64,000 nucleotides of DNA from the NCBI RefSeq assembly GCF_039830095.1, contig NZ_CP142435.1, forward strand, positions 1,550,001 through 1,614,000, given 5' to 3'. Position 1 is the stretch's first letter; the number at the start of each line of letters is the position of its first letter. Below the pieces are notes generated by a model, which worked only from the letters and a program-made list of their open reading frames with translations, ran no database searches and was not told the DNA's origin. Made by a program: the position numbers and the translations under genes. Of this stretch, positions 1 to 8,954 are shown piece by piece. The DNA is from Dolosigranulum savutiense. Lineage in GTDB: Bacteria > Bacillota > Bacilli > Lactobacillales > Carnobacteriaceae_A.

Positions 1-423
1 ACCTTTGATGAATATGCACCAATGACAGATGGAAATGCAGGTCAACGTCAAAATGGTGCGCTAGTTTCTATGGAAAATGGCCAAGCGACAAGTTATAGTA
101 TTATGAACTTAGGTGAGCGTGGAACGATCTTTGTTGAGCCGGGAACGGAAGTATACGAAGGTATGATTATTGGAATGAATAGTCGTGATAATGATTTAGC
201 CGTTAATATTACGAAGGAAAAACAAAAAACCAATGTCCGCTCAGCGACAAAAGATCAAACGGTTGTTATTAATAAACCAAAAATTATGTCGTTGGAAGAG
301 TCGTTAGAATTCATTGCCGAAGATGAATATGTGGAGGTTACACCAGAAAGTATCCGTCTGCGTAAGAAAATCTTGAACAAAAATGAGCGTGAAAAAGCGA
401 AGAAAAAGAAAAACAAACAATAA
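1..423 (+). CDS. typA: TypA/BipA ribosome-associated GTPase, C-terminal part (5' end outside window)
   Basis: This is the last 140 residues of TypA (BipA), a translational GTPase that binds ribosomes and helps 50S assembly and growth under stress. The reading frame is open from base 1, so the GTPase and EF-G-like domains lie upstream of the window. What remains is the TypA-specific C-terminal domain, recognisable from the stretch with RQNGALVSMENG, the LGERGTIFVEPGTEVYEGMIIG segment near the middle, and the SLEESLEFIAEDEYVEVTPESIRLRK region. It ends in a lysine-rich tail, as is usual for Firmicutes TypA. No terminator follows before the next gene. Identification is from remembered family sequence and is firm. 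Confidence 0.95.
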   Translation, partial: TFDEYAPMTDGNAGQRQNGALVSMENGQATSYSIMNLGERGTIFVEPGTEVYEGMIIGMNSRDNDLAVNITKEKQKTNVRSATKDQTVVINKPKIMSLEESLEFIAEDEYVEVTPESIRLRKKILNKNEREKAKKKKNKQ

Positions 424-464
424 GTGAGTCAGTTCTTTTACTGTTTAGAGACATGTGACCTTAT

Positions 465-477
465 GCTTACTGTAAGC
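465..477. repeat. Short perfect inverted repeat upstream of ylaN
   Basis: GCTTAC-T-GTAAGC is a perfect 6-bp inverted repeat around one base. It lies 13 bp upstream of a TATAAT (491-496) and overlaps where a -35 element would sit. It could be an operator or chance; no regulator is identified. Confidence 0.3.
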
Positions 478-490
478 GGATGATGTATGA

Positions 491-496
491 TATAAT
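491..496 (+). promoter_or_regulatory. Candidate -10 element for ylaN
   Basis: A perfect TATAAT lies 31 bp ahead of the chosen ylaN start codon, leaving room for a short leader with the GGAGG site. The -35 is poor (TTACTG at 467-472, 18-bp spacing), so the promoter is only plausible. Confidence 0.4.
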
Positions 497-527
497 GAGA
501 GTGACCGATATTTTGGAGGAACATAGC

Positions 528-815
528 ATGAATAAGTTAAAAACAGCCTATGCTAAGGAAGTATTATTGGAAGATGCTGAAAAAATAGCCAATTTAATCG
601 AAAATCAACGTCATCTTTGTGTTGCTTGTCCGGCTTTTGAAGAAGTCATTGATACACAATTATTTGGGTTTTCGAAAAAAATTGAATTTGCTGTACGCAT
701 GGATATGATTGATGAAGAAGAGGGTCAGCTAATGATGAGCAATCTCGAGAAGCATTTGAGTGATGTGTATGATCATGCTGTCGATCAAGTCCAACCAACA
801 GATCGACTTGATTAA
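528..815 (+). CDS. ylaN: YlaN family protein (DUF1507)
   Basis: A 95-residue helical cytoplasmic protein of the YlaN (DUF1507) family. The diagnostic core is the segment EDAEKIANLIENQ followed by CPAFEEVIDTQLFGFSKKIEFAVR, which closely follows Bacillus YlaN. In Bacillus and Staphylococcus YlaN is linked to iron supply and reported to bind Fur; that role is known from the family and only inferred here, although a fur gene is present at 47421. The frame opens at 480, but the ATG at 528 is preferred because TTTTGGAGGA ends 7 bases before it and because family members begin near this point. It directly follows typA, as it does nearby in Bacillus. Confidence 0.85.
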   Translation: MNKLKTAYAKEVLLEDAEKIANLIENQRHLCVACPAFEEVIDTQLFGFSKKIEFAVRMDMIDEEEGQLMMSNLEKHLSDVYDHAVDQVQPTDRLD

Positions 816-848
816 TAATACAGGCTGAACCTTATCGTAGCCAGTAAC

Positions 849-877
849 AAAACTCTCTTCATGCAAGGGAGTTTTTT
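849..877 (+). terminator. Rho-independent terminator after ylaN
   Basis: AAAACTCTC (849-857) pairs with GGGAGTTTT (867-875) with one G-T pair, and the stem runs into six T residues. It closes the typA-ylaN unit. Confidence 0.8.
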
Positions 878-917
878 GCTACATAGAAGAAATGATAAAA
901 TAAAGGAGGGGTTGCTT

Positions 918-1247
918 GTGGATACAATGCAAACTACAACGCAACATCGTGTGGGATTAATTATCTGGCTATATACGCCGAAGTATGTTAATAAATTAAA
1001 GAACTTTGGTTTGTTACATTATATGTCACGGAAGATGAACTATGCAGTGTTATATGTGGATGAGCAAGAAGTCGAGAAGACAGTAAACCATTTGCAATCG
1101 TTACATTTTGTTCGTGAGATTGAACGAAGCTATCAAACAGAAATGCCGTACACGTATGATGGCTTGTTGGAAGAGCTCGATAAGCAAGCACAAGCTGTCA
1201 ACAAAGAAAAAGAAGCGCAAAGTATTGGCTTATTCACGCCCTTATAA
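918..1247 (+). CDS. ylbG: YlbG family protein (DUF2129)
   Basis: A 109-residue protein of the YlbG (DUF2129, UPF0298) family, whose biochemical role is not established. The family signature is visible as the N-terminal VGLIIWLYTPKYVNKLKNFG and the MSRKMNYAVLYVDEQEVEKTVNHL segment; the fold is thought to be ferredoxin-like. The frame can be read back to an ATG at 861, but that lies inside the preceding terminator. The GTG at 918 has a strong AAAGGAGG site 9 bases upstream and is chosen; an ATG at 927 is an alternative. In Bacillus ylbG sits immediately before rsmD and coaD, exactly as here. Confidence 0.85.
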   Translation: MDTMQTTTQHRVGLIIWLYTPKYVNKLKNFGLLHYMSRKMNYAVLYVDEQEVEKTVNHLQSLHFVREIERSYQTEMPYTYDGLLEELDKQAQAVNKEKEAQSIGLFTPL

Positions 1248-1281
1248 GATATGAAAGAAGAGAAGGATAGGAGTTAATGAG

Positions 1282-1839
1282 ATGAGAATTATTGCTGGTG
1301 AATATGGTGGTCGACCGTTGAATGGGTTAGTGGGAGAAGATACTCGCCCAACTTCTGATAATATTAAAGAGACCATGTTTAATTTGATTGGACCATACTT
1401 CGAGGGAGGCGTGGTGTTAGATCTTTATGCAGGAACAGGGGCTTTGGCGATCGAAGCTATTTCGCGTGGAGCAGCAGAAGCTTATTTAATTGACCAAAAT
1501 GCAGTTGCCTTCGAGACCATAAATAAAAATATTGAAATGACAAAAGCGCCGGAAAAATTTAATGTATTCAAGGGGAATGCTGCAAACCATTTAATTATGT
1601 TGATGCACAAGCAATTGCAGTTTAACTTAATTTTTCTAGATCCACCGTATAAAGAACAGACCATTGTATCTGATATCGAATGGTTGTTGGAGCACGAGAT
1701 GATTGCTGAGCGTGCGCTGATTACGTGTGAAACACATTCTAGCGTGGAACTTCCAGAAGAGATTGGCGATCTTACGGTGTACAAAAAGCGTCATTGCGGA
1801 AAAACATTACTTACTATATATAGTCGTGGTGATTTTTAA
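1282..1839 (+). CDS. rsmD: 16S rRNA (guanine966-N2)-methyltransferase RsmD
   Basis: RsmD transfers a methyl group from S-adenosylmethionine to N2 of G966 in 16S rRNA during 30S assembly. The 185-residue protein has the expected length, the SAM-binding motif LDLYAGTGALAIEA at about residues 47-60 and the catalytic DPPY motif of N-methyltransferases at 120-123. The ATG at 1282 follows TAGGAG by 8 bases and gives the usual MRIIAGEYGGR start. Its TAA stop shares one base with the coaD start, so the two are translationally coupled; the rsmD-coaD pair is conserved in Firmicutes. Confidence 0.97.
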   Translation: MRIIAGEYGGRPLNGLVGEDTRPTSDNIKETMFNLIGPYFEGGVVLDLYAGTGALAIEAISRGAAEAYLIDQNAVAFETINKNIEMTKAPEKFNVFKGNAANHLIMLMHKQLQFNLIFLDPPYKEQTIVSDIEWLLEHEMIAERALITCETHSSVELPEEIGDLTVYKKRHCGKTLLTIYSRGDF

Positions 1840-2321
1840 TGAAAGCCGTCTATGCAGGAAGTTTTGATCCGGTAACGAATGGGCATATTGATATTATTAC
1901 ACGGAGTGCTAACGTATTCGATGAAGTGATTGTAGCAATTGCAACGAATACGTCTAAAGCACCACTTTTTACAGCAGAGGAAAAACAAACGGCCCTTGAG
2001 TCATTAATGCGTGATCGTCAGTTACATAATGTCTCGGTCATGCAATTGAGTGAGGGATTGACTGTGGACTTTGCTGAGCAACATGGGGCTAAAATTTTGA
2101 TTAGAGGTATTCGTTCAGTTAAGGATATGGAGTACGAGATGGATATTGAATCAATGAATAAGGTACAAAATCCAGATGTTGAGACGGTATTTTTTATGGC
2201 GGATAAGCAATATCGTTACTTGAGTTCTAGTATGATTAAGGAAGTCGCTAAGTTTGGAGGAGACTTGGATAAATTGGTTCCCGCTGAAATCGCTAGACTT
2301 TTGAAAGAAAAATTGCAGTAA
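1839..2321 (+). CDS. coaD: Phosphopantetheine adenylyltransferase
   Basis: CoaD catalyses the fourth step of coenzyme A synthesis, joining ATP and 4'-phosphopantetheine to give dephospho-CoA. The 160-residue length is standard. Nucleotidyltransferase motifs are present: GSFDPVTNGH at residues 7-16 (the T/HxGH site) and the SSSMIKE motif at 129-135, with the RGIRSVKDMEYE substrate loop between them. The ATG overlaps the rsmD stop (TAATG), so it probably relies on coupling for translation. A hairpin without a T-run follows the gene. Confidence 0.97.
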   Translation: MKAVYAGSFDPVTNGHIDIITRSANVFDEVIVAIATNTSKAPLFTAEEKQTALESLMRDRQLHNVSVMQLSEGLTVDFAEQHGAKILIRGIRSVKDMEYEMDIESMNKVQNPDVETVFFMADKQYRYLSSSMIKEVAKFGGDLDKLVPAEIARLLKEKLQ

Positions 2322-2326
2322 AGGTC

Positions 2327-2353
2327 AGCTGAGTTCTATAAAGGAGCTCAGCT
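2327..2353 (+). other. Hairpin after coaD without a T-run
   Basis: AGCTGAGTTC (2327-2336) pairs with GAGCTCAGCT (2344-2353) with one G-T pair. No T-run follows, so it is at best a weak terminator or an RNA-stabilising structure. The rest of the coaD-permease gap (2354-2447) shows nothing I recognise. Confidence 0.4.
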
Positions 2354-2447
2354 AATAATCTATGTGAGATTAATTGTGATGGTATGAGCAATGCAATCAT
2401 CCGAAAGTAGATAGCCAGTAGTAGATGAAGGAATTGAAGGGGATTAG

Positions 2448-3545
2448 ATGTTTTTAGCTTGGAAAGAGATGAAACATAATCGCTTGAAATATAGTATTAT
2501 TACCTTAGTATTAGTCGCGGTGATGTATTTGGTGTTCTTTACAATTGGTTTATCACGTGGGATTAAAAATTTTGGAGCCTCAAAAATAATTAATTCTTCG
2601 GCCCAGACATTCGTACTCAGTGAAGGAGTGAGTGATCGACTGGAGCGCTCAAGTATGAGTTCACGCCGGGCTTTAGAAATAAAGGAGCAGATGGGAGAAG
2701 ATGCAACTATTATTGGGGTAACTTTAGCTAATATGACTAATGTTTCATCAGATAGCTCAGATAGTTTTGGAGTGGCTTATTTTGCGGTGGAGACTGACAC
2801 ATTTCTATCACCCACATTAATTGAGGGGCGGGCACCAAAAGATGACCGTGAAGTAATTGCAACACCATATATTCGCAATTATGGTGTTGACCTGGGAGAT
2901 AAAATTCATGATTCACGGATGGATGTATCTTTTACCATTGTAGGGTTTGCCGAGGATGAGACATATAATTATTCGCCAATTGTGTACCTGCAGCCAGAGC
3001 AATACAGTGAGGTGACGTTTATTGGTCAAATGACAGGTAGTTCTAATGTGCAAAGTGTTGTGACAATGAGTTCTCCATCTGAGGTTGCGAGTGATATTAC
3101 TAAATATAACATTGATCTGAGTACAAAGGAAAAAATTATTGAGACAACACCGGGTTTAGCACAGCAAAGTGCTTCATTCACGTTACTTATTGCGAGTATG
3201 TATATTATTAGTGGAATGATCTTGGCGATGTTTTTCTATATTGTGACCATTCAGAAGCGAAAGGAGTTCGGACAACTGAAAGCATTCGGAGCAGATAATC
3301 GTTTTATTATCGGAGCTGTTCTAGGCCAGGTGGGAATAGTGACCCTAGTAGGGATTATGGTATCTACAATACTTATATTGTTGACAGATGCAGTGTTACC
3401 GCCAATTATACCGTTCTTATTGCAGTGGCGCTATATCGTCTGGGGAAGTTTATTGTTTTTAGGTGTAGCTATTTTAGGGTCACTTGCTTCAGTGTATGAG
3501 ACGATTAAAATTGATCCGATTGAAGCGGTAGGGGGCAATAACTGA
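2448..3545 (+). CDS. ABC transporter permease, FtsX/HrtB type
   Basis: A 365-residue inner-membrane permease of the MacB/FtsX class with the HrtB-like layout: one membrane segment near residues 15-38, a large extracytoplasmic domain (about 40-240), then three membrane segments in the last 130 residues. The N-terminal MFLAWKEMKHNRLKY and C-terminal ASVYETIKIDPIEAVGG match this exporter class. It overlaps the ATPase gene by one base (TGATG), so the pair forms one transporter. HrtAB exports heme in several Firmicutes; heme as substrate here is only a suggestion. No HssRS-like two-component genes or dedicated regulator lie beside it. Confidence 0.85.
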   Translation: MFLAWKEMKHNRLKYSIITLVLVAVMYLVFFTIGLSRGIKNFGASKIINSSAQTFVLSEGVSDRLERSSMSSRRALEIKEQMGEDATIIGVTLANMTNVSSDSSDSFGVAYFAVETDTFLSPTLIEGRAPKDDREVIATPYIRNYGVDLGDKIHDSRMDVSFTIVGFAEDETYNYSPIVYLQPEQYSEVTFIGQMTGSSNVQSVVTMSSPSEVASDITKYNIDLSTKEKIIETTPGLAQQSASFTLLIASMYIISGMILAMFFYIVTIQKRKEFGQLKAFGADNRFIIGAVLGQVGIVTLVGIMVSTILILLTDAVLPPIIPFLLQWRYIVWGSLLFLGVAILGSLASVYETIKIDPIEAVGGNN

Positions 3546-4219
3546 TGAGTCAATTACAGCTAGAATCAATTCGCAAAGTCTATCAAGATGGGGAACAAGA
3601 ATTAATAATTTTGGATGAGGTGAACTTCCAGACGCGTCCAAAGAAGTTAATTGGGATTGTCGGTCCGAGTGGTTCAGGGAAGAGTACGTTACTTTCGATT
3701 GCGGGAGCATTATTAACGCCAAGCTCAGGGGAGGTCTATCTTAATCAGCAACCGTTGTCTGAACTGTCTGAGAAGGAACTGACACAAGTTCGACTGGAAC
3801 AGATTGGTTTTATCTTTCAAGGGGGGAATCTTATTTCCTATTTAACAGTGCTGGATCAACTACGGGTAATAGGTCGTCTGTCAGGACAAGCGACGGACCA
3901 GATTGATCGACAAGCACGCGAGTTATTAAGTCATCTGGGCTTGAGTGACCGACTGACAGCTTATCCGAAGATGCTATCGGGTGGACAGAAGCAGCGTGTG
4001 GCAATTGCTCGGGCTTTTATGAATGATCCGAGTGTGATTTTAGCCGATGAGCCAACAGGAAACTTGGATGAAGAACGGGGGCGACAAGTGGTGGAGATGA
4101 TCCGCGATGAGATTCACCATCGAGGAAAGGAAGGTATTATCGTGACACATGATGAGCGTCTGTTAGCCTTAGTCGATGAGGTTTATGAATTGAAAGATAA
4201 ACAGTTAATAAAACAATAA
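3545..4219 (+). CDS. ABC transporter ATP-binding protein, HrtA/MacB type
   Basis: A 224-residue ABC ATPase that would power the preceding permease. Walker A is GPSGSGKST at residues 40-48, the Q-loop region is [11 protein letters not shown], the signature is [14 protein letters not shown], Walker B is VILADEPT and the H-loop is IIVTHDERL. These match the MacB/LolD/HrtA group used by mechanotransmission exporters rather than importers. The gene ends 2 bases before a strong bidirectional terminator that separates it from the converging clpE gene. The exported substrate cannot be read from the sequence. Confidence 0.88.
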   Translation: MSQLQLESIRKVYQDGEQELIILDEVNFQTRPKKLIGIVGPSGSGKSTLLSIAGALLTPSSGEVYLNQQPLSELSEKELTQVRLEQIGFIFQGGNLISYLTVLDQLRVIGRLSGQATDQIDRQARELLSHLGLSDRLTAYPKMLSGGQKQRVAIARAFMNDPSVILADEPTGNLDEERGRQVVEMIRDEIHHRGKEGIIVTHDERLLALVDEVYELKDKQLIKQ

Positions 4220-4220
4220 A

Positions 4221-4265
4221 AAATCCCAGCTGGCAGATCATAATCATGCTAGCTGGGATTTGTTT
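4221..4265. terminator. Bidirectional terminator between the ABC exporter and clpE
   Basis: AAATCCCAGCT (4221-4231) pairs perfectly with AGCTGGGATTT (4251-4261), with further inner pairing, an A-run before and a T-run after. It can serve both converging transcripts. Confidence 0.9.
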
Positions 4266-4291
4266 TAGTTATGGTTATTTGTTATGGTAGA

Positions 4292-6478
4292 TTATTTAGG
4301 TTCTATTTCAGCAGCTTCAATGATAATTTCACCATCATTATTGAGATCTGCTTTCAGATGTTTTTGGTCAGGGTGGTCGAGATAGAAGGCAGCAATTTGG
4401 TCTTCGATGTGCTCTTCGATAATTCGGCGTAGTGGTCGTGCACCCATTTTCGGATTGTAGCCTAATTCGACCAATTCTTCTTTAGCTTCGGTAGTGACGG
4501 TTAGCGTCAAGTTACGTTCAGCAATAGCTTGATCAATTTCATCAATCATGATATCGACAATATTGATTAAGTTTTCTTTGCTTAAGGCATTGAATTCAAT
4601 GATACCGTCTAAACGGTTCAAGAACTCAGGGCGGAAGTAGTTCGATAATTTTTCTAATAAGTCAGCTGTCGTAGTTGACGAATTAGCGCCAAAACCAACA
4701 CTGGCAGTTACATTATCGCTTGAGCCGGCGTTACTTGTCATAATGATAATAGTTTCCTTAAAGTTTACAGTTCGTCCTTGTGAATCTGTTAAATGGCCAT
4801 CATCAAGAATTTGTAGGAACATGTTCAAGACATCAGGGTGTGCTTTTTCGATCTCATCAACAAGAATTAAGCTGTACGGATTTCGGCGCACCGTTTCGGT
4901 CAATTGGCCAGCTTCATCATAGCCAACATAGCCTGGAGGAGATCCAATAAGACGAGATGTACTGTGTTTTTCCATATATTCACTCATATCTAATCTGACG
5001 AGTGAATCTTTGCTACCGAATAATTCTTGAGCTAAACTTTTGGCTAACTCAGTTTTTCCGACTCCGGTAGGTCCGAGGAATAGGAAGGAACCAATTGGAC
5101 GTTCTTTTTTACGTAAGCCAATGCGGTTACGACGAATAGCTTTTGAGACTTTTTCAATCGCTTCATCTTGACCGACAACTTGCTCTGCTAGGCTGTCTTC
5201 GAGATCTCTCAGTTGCGTTTGTTCTTTTTCTTTTAATTCACCAACAGGAATGCCGGTTTTAATTTCGATAATATTAATAATATCTTGTTCGGTAACGTTA
5301 GGCGTTTTAGATTCAGGGGACTGCTGTTCTAACATCCCTTCAAATTTACTGATTTGATCACGGAAGAAGGCGGCTTTTTCGTAATCTTCGCGTTCTAAGG
5401 CGGCCTGTTTGTTTGTTTCTGCCTCTTGAATTTTTTCTTTTAATTCAGTTGGGTTGGACGGTTGGATCGTTAGATTTTTCTTCGATCCTGCTTCGTCCAT
5501 TAAGTCAATCGCTTTATCGGGTAAGAAGCGGTCTTGAATGTAACGGTGTGAGAGCTGAATAGCGGCTTTTAGTGCTTCTTTTTGGTATTTTACGTGGTGG
5601 AAGTCCTCGTATTTTTCTTGGATCCTTTCTAAGATAGTTAAAGTTTGTTCGGGGGTTGGTTCATTGACTTTAACTGGCTGGAGACGACGCTCTAGCGCTG
5701 GATCTTTTTCAATTTTGCGATATTCACTGAGCGTAGTTGCTCCAACCATTTGCATTTCACCGCGAGCCAGGGCTGGTTTTAAGATATTGCCCGCATCCAT
5801 ACTGCTCTCTTGTGAGGTGCCTGCTCCCACTAATTCATGTACTTCATCGATGAATAAGATAATATTACTATTATCACTCAGTTCTTTGATCAGTTGTTGC
5901 ATACGCTCTTCAAATTGCCCGCGAATACCTGTGCCTGATACAAGTGAAGCAACATCTAAACGAATAACTTCTTTATCCATCAGTTTTTCAGGAACTTCGG
6001 CATTGACGATTTTATTCGCTAGTCCTTCAACCACAGCTGTTTTCCCTACACCTGCTTCTCCGATCAAGACAGGATTATTCTTCGTACGCCGGTTTAAAAT
6101 TTCAATGACACGTTCAATCTCACTATCACGGCCAATAATAGGATCAATATTACCTTCGCGGGCCATTTGGGTTAGGTTAATTCCAAACTCAGCAAGCACG
6201 CCACCATCTTGAACACCGCCGTGAGAGGGATGAGCAGAGTTACCTCCGCCAGCTTGTTGTCGAGGCGTTCCTTGTTGGATATTGCCACCAAGCATTGCTC
6301 CGAGTAAGTCATTTAAATTGTCAAAGCCACGGGGTTCTTGTGGTGTTTGTTGACCTCGTTGCATTGCTTTGATTTCAGAATAGCATTGTTTACATAGTTC
6401 AATTTCGCGTTTTTGGCCGTTTATGGCGGTTGTTAAGTGAATACTTGCATGACGTTGATTACATCGTTGACATAACAT
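4292..6478 (-). CDS. clpE: ATP-dependent Clp protease ATP-binding subunit ClpE
   Basis: ClpE is a heat-induced Hsp100 unfoldase that feeds proteins to ClpP. The 728-residue protein begins with the ClpE-specific zinc finger (Cys3, Cys6, Cys29, Cys32), followed by a glycine-rich linker, the first AAA+ module (Walker A GEAGVGKT at 140-147), a short middle region carrying a UVR-type helix pair, and the second AAA+ module with GPTGVGKT. The loop after TSNAGSS contains VGFG, the tripeptide type that docks on ClpP. The promoter carries two CtsR boxes, so stress control through CtsR is very likely, though no ctsR is in the window. It diverges from ptsH. Confidence 0.96.
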   Translation of the reverse strand: MLCQRCNQRHASIHLTTAINGQKREIELCKQCYSEIKAMQRGQQTPQEPRGFDNLNDLLGAMLGGNIQQGTPRQQAGGGNSAHPSHGGVQDGGVLAEFGINLTQMAREGNIDPIIGRDSEIERVIEILNRRTKNNPVLIGEAGVGKTAVVEGLANKIVNAEVPEKLMDKEVIRLDVASLVSGTGIRGQFEERMQQLIKELSDNSNIILFIDEVHELVGAGTSQESSMDAGNILKPALARGEMQMVGATTLSEYRKIEKDPALERRLQPVKVNEPTPEQTLTILERIQEKYEDFHHVKYQKEALKAAIQLSHRYIQDRFLPDKAIDLMDEAGSKKNLTIQPSNPTELKEKIQEAETNKQAALEREDYEKAAFFRDQISKFEGMLEQQSPESKTPNVTEQDIINIIEIKTGIPVGELKEKEQTQLRDLEDSLAEQVVGQDEAIEKVSKAIRRNRIGLRKKERPIGSFLFLGPTGVGKTELAKSLAQELFGSKDSLVRLDMSEYMEKHSTSRLIGSPPGYVGYDEAGQLTETVRRNPYSLILVDEIEKAHPDVLNMFLQILDDGHLTDSQGRTVNFKETIIIMTSNAGSSDNVTASVGFGANSSTTTADLLEKLSNYFRPEFLNRLDGIIEFNALSKENLINIVDIMIDEIDQAIAERNLTLTVTTEAKEELVELGYNPKMGARPLRRIIEEHIEDQIAAFYLDHPDQKHLKADLNNDGEIIIEAAEIEPK

Positions 6479-6573
6479 AAAAAATTAATCTCCTTTTATT
6501 CAATTTTAGGTATTGCCTACTGTATCATATGAAGCATAGTAGTTAAAGTAGGCCGTAAAAAGTCGGTCGGTTT

Positions 6574-6590
6574 TTTGACCTTCTTTGACT
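6574..6590 (-). promoter_or_regulatory. CtsR operator (perfect heptad pair) of clpE
   Basis: On the - strand this reads AGTCAAA-GAA-GGTCAAA, an exact match to the CtsR consensus of two RGTCAAA heptads with a 3-base spacer. It lies just downstream of the clpE -10 element, where bound CtsR would block initiation. Confidence 0.9.
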
Positions 6591-6600
6591 TTCTATCTAT

Positions 6601-6629
6601 ATTATACTCTGACCTTTTCTGACTTTCAA
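6601..6629 (-). promoter_or_regulatory. clpE promoter
   Basis: On the - strand the -35 is TTGAAA (6629-6624) and the -10 is TATAAT (6606-6601), separated by 17 bp. The second CtsR-like box lies inside the spacer. Confidence 0.85.
6608..6624 (-). promoter_or_regulatory. Second, degenerate CtsR operator of clpE
   Basis: On the - strand this reads AGTCAGA-AAA-GGTCAGA, two heptads each one base from the CtsR consensus with the correct 3-base spacer. It fills the promoter spacer; together with the perfect box it suggests tight double-site repression. Confidence 0.75.
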
Positions 6630-6717
6630 GTCTTTTTACTTAAAAATTAAATTTTTTTGCAAAAAATAAGTGAATGAGTTGTTGTTTTAAGCAATATCTG
6701 GTAATCTTATAGATGAT

Positions 6718-6762
6718 GAAAGCTAGTGAGGAGTCGTATAAGCTGCTCGCTTGTGTGCTTTC
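6718..6762 (+). other. Candidate hairpin in the ptsH leader
   Basis: GAAAGC (6718-6723) pairs with GCTTTC (6757-6762), with partial inner pairing of GTGAG with CTCGC. It lies in the leader of ptsH. I could not find a convincing ptsH promoter or a cre site in 6630-6795. Confidence 0.3.
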
Positions 6763-6795
6763 AAAATATCATTATATATAAAGGGGAAATTTTCA

Positions 6796-7062
6796 ATGGA
6801 AAAAAGAGATTACAATATTGTTGCAGAAACAGGAATTCACGCACGTCCAGCTACGTTATTAGTACAAACAGCGAGCAAGTTTAGTGCTGAAACAACACTT
6901 GAGTACAAAGGTAAAAATGTTAACTTGAAATCTATTATGGGTGTTATGTCACTTGGTGTTGGCCAAGGATCTGACGTAACAATTACCGTAGAAGGTGAAG
7001 ACGAAAAAGAAGCAATTGAAGCAATTGACGAAACAATCAAAAACGAAGGATTGGCAGAATAA
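6796..7062 (+). CDS. ptsH: Phosphocarrier protein HPr
   Basis: HPr carries phosphate from enzyme I to the sugar-specific EIIA proteins of the phosphotransferase system. The 88-residue protein has the catalytic His15 in GIHARPAT and the regulatory Ser46 in [10 protein letters not shown], the site used by HPr kinase in Firmicutes to signal carbon status through CcpA. The frame opens at 6751, but the ATG at 6796 gives the standard HPr start and length and has an AAAGGGG site upstream. The ptsI start codon begins 3 bases after its stop, as in the usual ptsHI operon. Confidence 0.98.
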   Translation: MEKRDYNIVAETGIHARPATLLVQTASKFSAETTLEYKGKNVNLKSIMGVMSLGVGQGSDVTITVEGEDEKEAIEAIDETIKNEGLAE

Positions 7063-7065
7063 TTT

Positions 7066-8787
7066 ATGACGAAGACATTAACTGGTATAGCTGCAAGCGA
7101 TGGGTTCGCGCACGCACCAGCGTATAAATTAGTCGAACCTGACTTGACAGTTTCTAAAGAAAAAATTGACGATACGGATGCTGAAATTGAAAGCTTAAAA
7201 GATGCCTTCAGTAAGTCAAAAGAAGAACTTCAAGCGATTCGTAAGAAAGCAGAAGAAAGCTTAGGCGAAGAAGAAGCACAAGTTTTTGATGCGCATATTA
7301 TGGTCTTAGATGATCCGGATTTATTCGATCAGACAAAGAGCGTCATTGAAGAAAACCAAATGAATGCTGAAGCTGCCTTCGAACAAGTGACTGATAATTT
7401 TATCCAGATGTTCGAAGCGATGGAAGATAATCCATATATGCAAGAGAGAGCAGCGGATATTAAAGATGTTCGTAAACGGGTTATTGCTCACTTGCTGAAT
7501 GTGACATTACCAAATCCATCTACAATTGATAAAGAAGTTATCGTTATTGCTGAAGACTTAACACCAAGTGATACAGCCCAGTTGAACAAAGATTACGTAA
7601 AAGCCTTTGTAACTGACATTGGTGGCCGTACATCTCACTCAGCAATTATGGCGCGATCATTGGAGATTCCAGCTATTGTTGGAGCCGGTGTTGTGACGGA
7701 AGAAATTGTAGACGGAACTGAACTACTTGTCGATGGAACAACGGGAGAAGTTATTGTTGATCCAACTGACGAGCAAGTAGCTACTTTTGAAAAAGCAGCC
7801 GCTGAATTTGAAGAGTTAAAAGCGCAGTGGGAAACGTTGAAAGACGAAGAAACTCGGACAAAAGACGGCAAACATGTGGAGTTAGCAGCAAACATCGGAA
7901 CACCGAAAGATGTCCCTGGTGTCATCGAAAATGGTGGTGAAGGTGTCGGTTTGTACCGAACAGAATTCTTATACATGGATTCCAACGAATTACCAACAGA
8001 AGATGAGCAATACGAAGCGTACAAGAAAGTTCTGGAAGCAATGGATGGCAAACCTGTTGTGGTCCGTACGATGGATATCGGTGGCGACAAAGAATTGCCT
8101 TACCTTGACTTGCCGGATGAAATGAACCCATTCTTAGGGTACCGAGCGATTCGAATTAGTCTAGAAGAGGACGAGATTTTCCGAACACAGCTTCGTGCTT
8201 TATTGCGTGCATCTGTTCATGGAAAATTACGCATTATGTTCCCAATGATTGCAACGATCCAGGAATTACGCGATGCGAAAGCTATTTTGGAAGAAGAACG
8301 TCAGAAGCTTGTTGACCAAGATGTTGATGTAGCGGATGATTTCCAAGTAGGTATTATGATCGAAATTCCAGCAGCAGCTATAATTGCTGATCAATTAGCG
8401 AAGGAAGTCGACTTCTTTAGTATTGGAACGAATGACCTGATGCAATACACAATGGCAGCTGACCGTATGAACGAACGCGTATCATATTTATACCAACCTT
8501 ATAACCCTTCATTGTTGCGTTTAATTGATTTTGTTATTAAAGCAGCACATAAAGAAGGTAAATGGGCTGGTATGTGTGGAGAAGTTGCTGGCGATCAACG
8601 CGCTGTACCACTATTGCTTGGTATGGGCTTAGATGAGTTCTCTATGAGTGCAACCAGTATCTTGAAGACCCGCTCACTTCTTTCTAAGTTAGATTCTAAA
8701 GAGATGGAAGCTCTAGCTGAGAAAGCATTGAATGATTGTGGTACACAAGAAGATGTAATTGCGCTCTTAGATGAGTACAACCTTTAA
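7066..8787 (+). CDS. ptsI: Phosphoenolpyruvate-protein phosphotransferase (PTS enzyme I)
   Basis: Enzyme I takes phosphate from phosphoenolpyruvate and passes it to HPr, driving sugar uptake. The 573-residue protein has the HPr-binding N-terminal domain, the swivelling phosphohistidine domain with His191 in GGRTSHSAI, and the C-terminal PEP-binding barrel with [21 protein letters not shown] and the catalytic-loop cysteine in GMCGEVAGD. Length and motifs are complete. There is little separate ribosome-binding sequence, so translation is probably coupled to ptsH. A terminator follows 18 bases after the stop. Confidence 0.98.
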   Translation: MTKTLTGIAASDGFAHAPAYKLVEPDLTVSKEKIDDTDAEIESLKDAFSKSKEELQAIRKKAEESLGEEEAQVFDAHIMVLDDPDLFDQTKSVIEENQMNAEAAFEQVTDNFIQMFEAMEDNPYMQERAADIKDVRKRVIAHLLNVTLPNPSTIDKEVIVIAEDLTPSDTAQLNKDYVKAFVTDIGGRTSHSAIMARSLEIPAIVGAGVVTEEIVDGTELLVDGTTGEVIVDPTDEQVATFEKAAAEFEELKAQWETLKDEETRTKDGKHVELAANIGTPKDVPGVIENGGEGVGLYRTEFLYMDSNELPTEDEQYEAYKKVLEAMDGKPVVVRTMDIGGDKELPYLDLPDEMNPFLGYRAIRISLEEDEIFRTQLRALLRASVHGKLRIMFPMIATIQELRDAKAILEEERQKLVDQDVDVADDFQVGIMIEIPAAAIIADQLAKEVDFFSIGTNDLMQYTMAADRMNERVSYLYQPYNPSLLRLIDFVIKAAHKEGKWAGMCGEVAGDQRAVPLLLGMGLDEFSMSATSILKTRSLLSKLDSKEMEALAEKALNDCGTQEDVIALLDEYNL

Positions 8788-8805
8788 TTAAGATAGATTA
8801 AAATA

Positions 8806-8838
8806 AGAGAGGGTCAGGTCATTACCTGGCTCTTTTTT
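8806..8838 (+). terminator. Rho-independent terminator after ptsI
   Basis: AGAGGGTCAGGT pairs with ACCTGGCTCT around the loop CATT, with a few G-T pairs, and ends in six T residues. Confidence 0.85.
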
Positions 8839-8900
8839 AGTGTAAATAGGATATCTTAAGAGGAAATTTTAGATTTAGGAATGATATTTATCCATTTATT

Positions 8901-8909
8901 TGTTACAAT
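8901..8909 (+). promoter_or_regulatory. Extended -10 promoter for ykuJ
   Basis: TGTTACAAT matches the extended -10 pattern TGnTATAAT with one change. There is no good -35 at 17 bp, which is acceptable for extended -10 promoters. Confidence 0.5.
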
Positions 8910-8954
8910 GGATAATGAAACGATGAAGGAAGTTCTTAAAAGGAGAGAATGAAT

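Noticed and set aside
893-901. TGATAAAAT as an extended -10 promoter for ylbG
   Set aside because: Transcription would start at the ribosome-binding site itself, so it could not serve this gene well.
5664-6212. Long + strand frame (182 codons) inside clpE
   Set aside because: It is antisense to the conserved first ATPase module of clpE, is serine/isoleucine-rich without motifs, and has no ribosome site.
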